Source: Marinifilum flexuosum
Lineage (GTDB): Bacteria > Bacteroidota > Bacteroidia > Bacteroidales > Marinifilaceae
Assembly: GCF_003610555.1 (NCBI RefSeq)
Contig: NZ_RAPQ01000008.1
Location: 984,490 to 1,048,489 of the forward strand
Length of the DNA: 64,000 bases
Direction of reading: 5' to 3'
The notes below the pieces were generated by a model. The model was not told the DNA's origin. It saw nothing but the letters and a program-made list of their open reading frames with translations, and did no database searches. The translations under genes were made by a program, and so were the position numbers. Shown here piece by piece: positions 63,869 to 64,000 of this stretch (the first letter of the stretch is position 1; every line of letters starts with the position of its first letter).

Positions 63869-64000
63869 CTTAATTTAGTTAATACAATAGTCCAATATTA
63901 CTGTCATTAGAAATAAAAGACTTATAAGTCTTAAATGTATATTTTTTTCTATTTCTAATATATGTTGGAGAGCAGATGTGGGGAAGGGTATCCTTATTTC

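Overview
The window reads as ordinary chromosome of a low-GC Bacteroidota member, most likely an anaerobic or facultative marine-type Bacteroidales/Marinilabiliales lineage (genus not determinable). Supporting signs are a type IX secretion/gliding gene set (porU, gldJ, a giant SprB-like adhesin with a CHU_C-type C-terminus and its SprF/PorP partner), several promoters of the Bacteroidota form TTG-N18/20-TAnnTTTG, a TonB receptor under a TPP riboswitch, an [FeFe]-hydrogenase-like protein together with the redox regulator Rex, and the gldJ-murF neighbourhood. No phage, plasmid, CRISPR array, insertion sequence or rRNA operon was seen.

Layout. 1-5472: porU (minus, cut by the window edge) divergent from gldJ, then murF and a guanidinium-type SMR exporter. 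5473-6316: a gene-free stretch holding a cluster of short hairpins and a nine-unit 21-bp tandem array. 6317-13099 (minus): phoH, ppx/gppA, a terminator, then mtaB, an inositol monophosphatase, a lipid A-type acyltransferase and a GT2 glycosyltransferase. 13369-15918: folC, tRNA-Val(TAC), rex and a small convergent HTH gene. 16023-25793: a two-component system (kinase plus NtrC-type regulator with a GAFTDA loop) divergent from an adaptor-permease-ATPase-permease export operon, followed by two unassigned genes, one with a three-fold internal repeat.

27773-40899: a 3182-residue secreted adhesin with two repeat tiers, its SprF-like outer-membrane partner, a beta-helix-like lipoprotein and a secreted EEP-family nuclease or phosphatase. 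A 22-bp array of dyad cores sits behind it and ends in a terminator. 41089-45220: hydrogenase-like protein, CCA-adding enzyme (minus), and a tandem thioredoxin pair of which one is exported. 45280-49257: promoter, TPP riboswitch, TonB receptor, PnuC-type transporter and thiamine pyrophosphokinase, a complete thiamine salvage unit. 49486-56559: DcaP-like porin, then a convergent minus cluster (YwqK-like, xseA, xseB, dacB, hybrid sensor kinase). 56870-63868: an unassigned gene, dnaK, panB, an RluA-type synthase, cdd, a glucosaminidase with two LysM domains and a DoxX-like membrane protein.

Most genes are housekeeping. The less explained material is the two intergenic arrays with about two-helical-turn periodicity, the hairpin cluster, the adhesin architecture, the hydrogenase-like protein and the export operon with its variant activator. 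I do not see a convincing wholly new multi-gene system; the arrays are the best candidates for undescribed structure.
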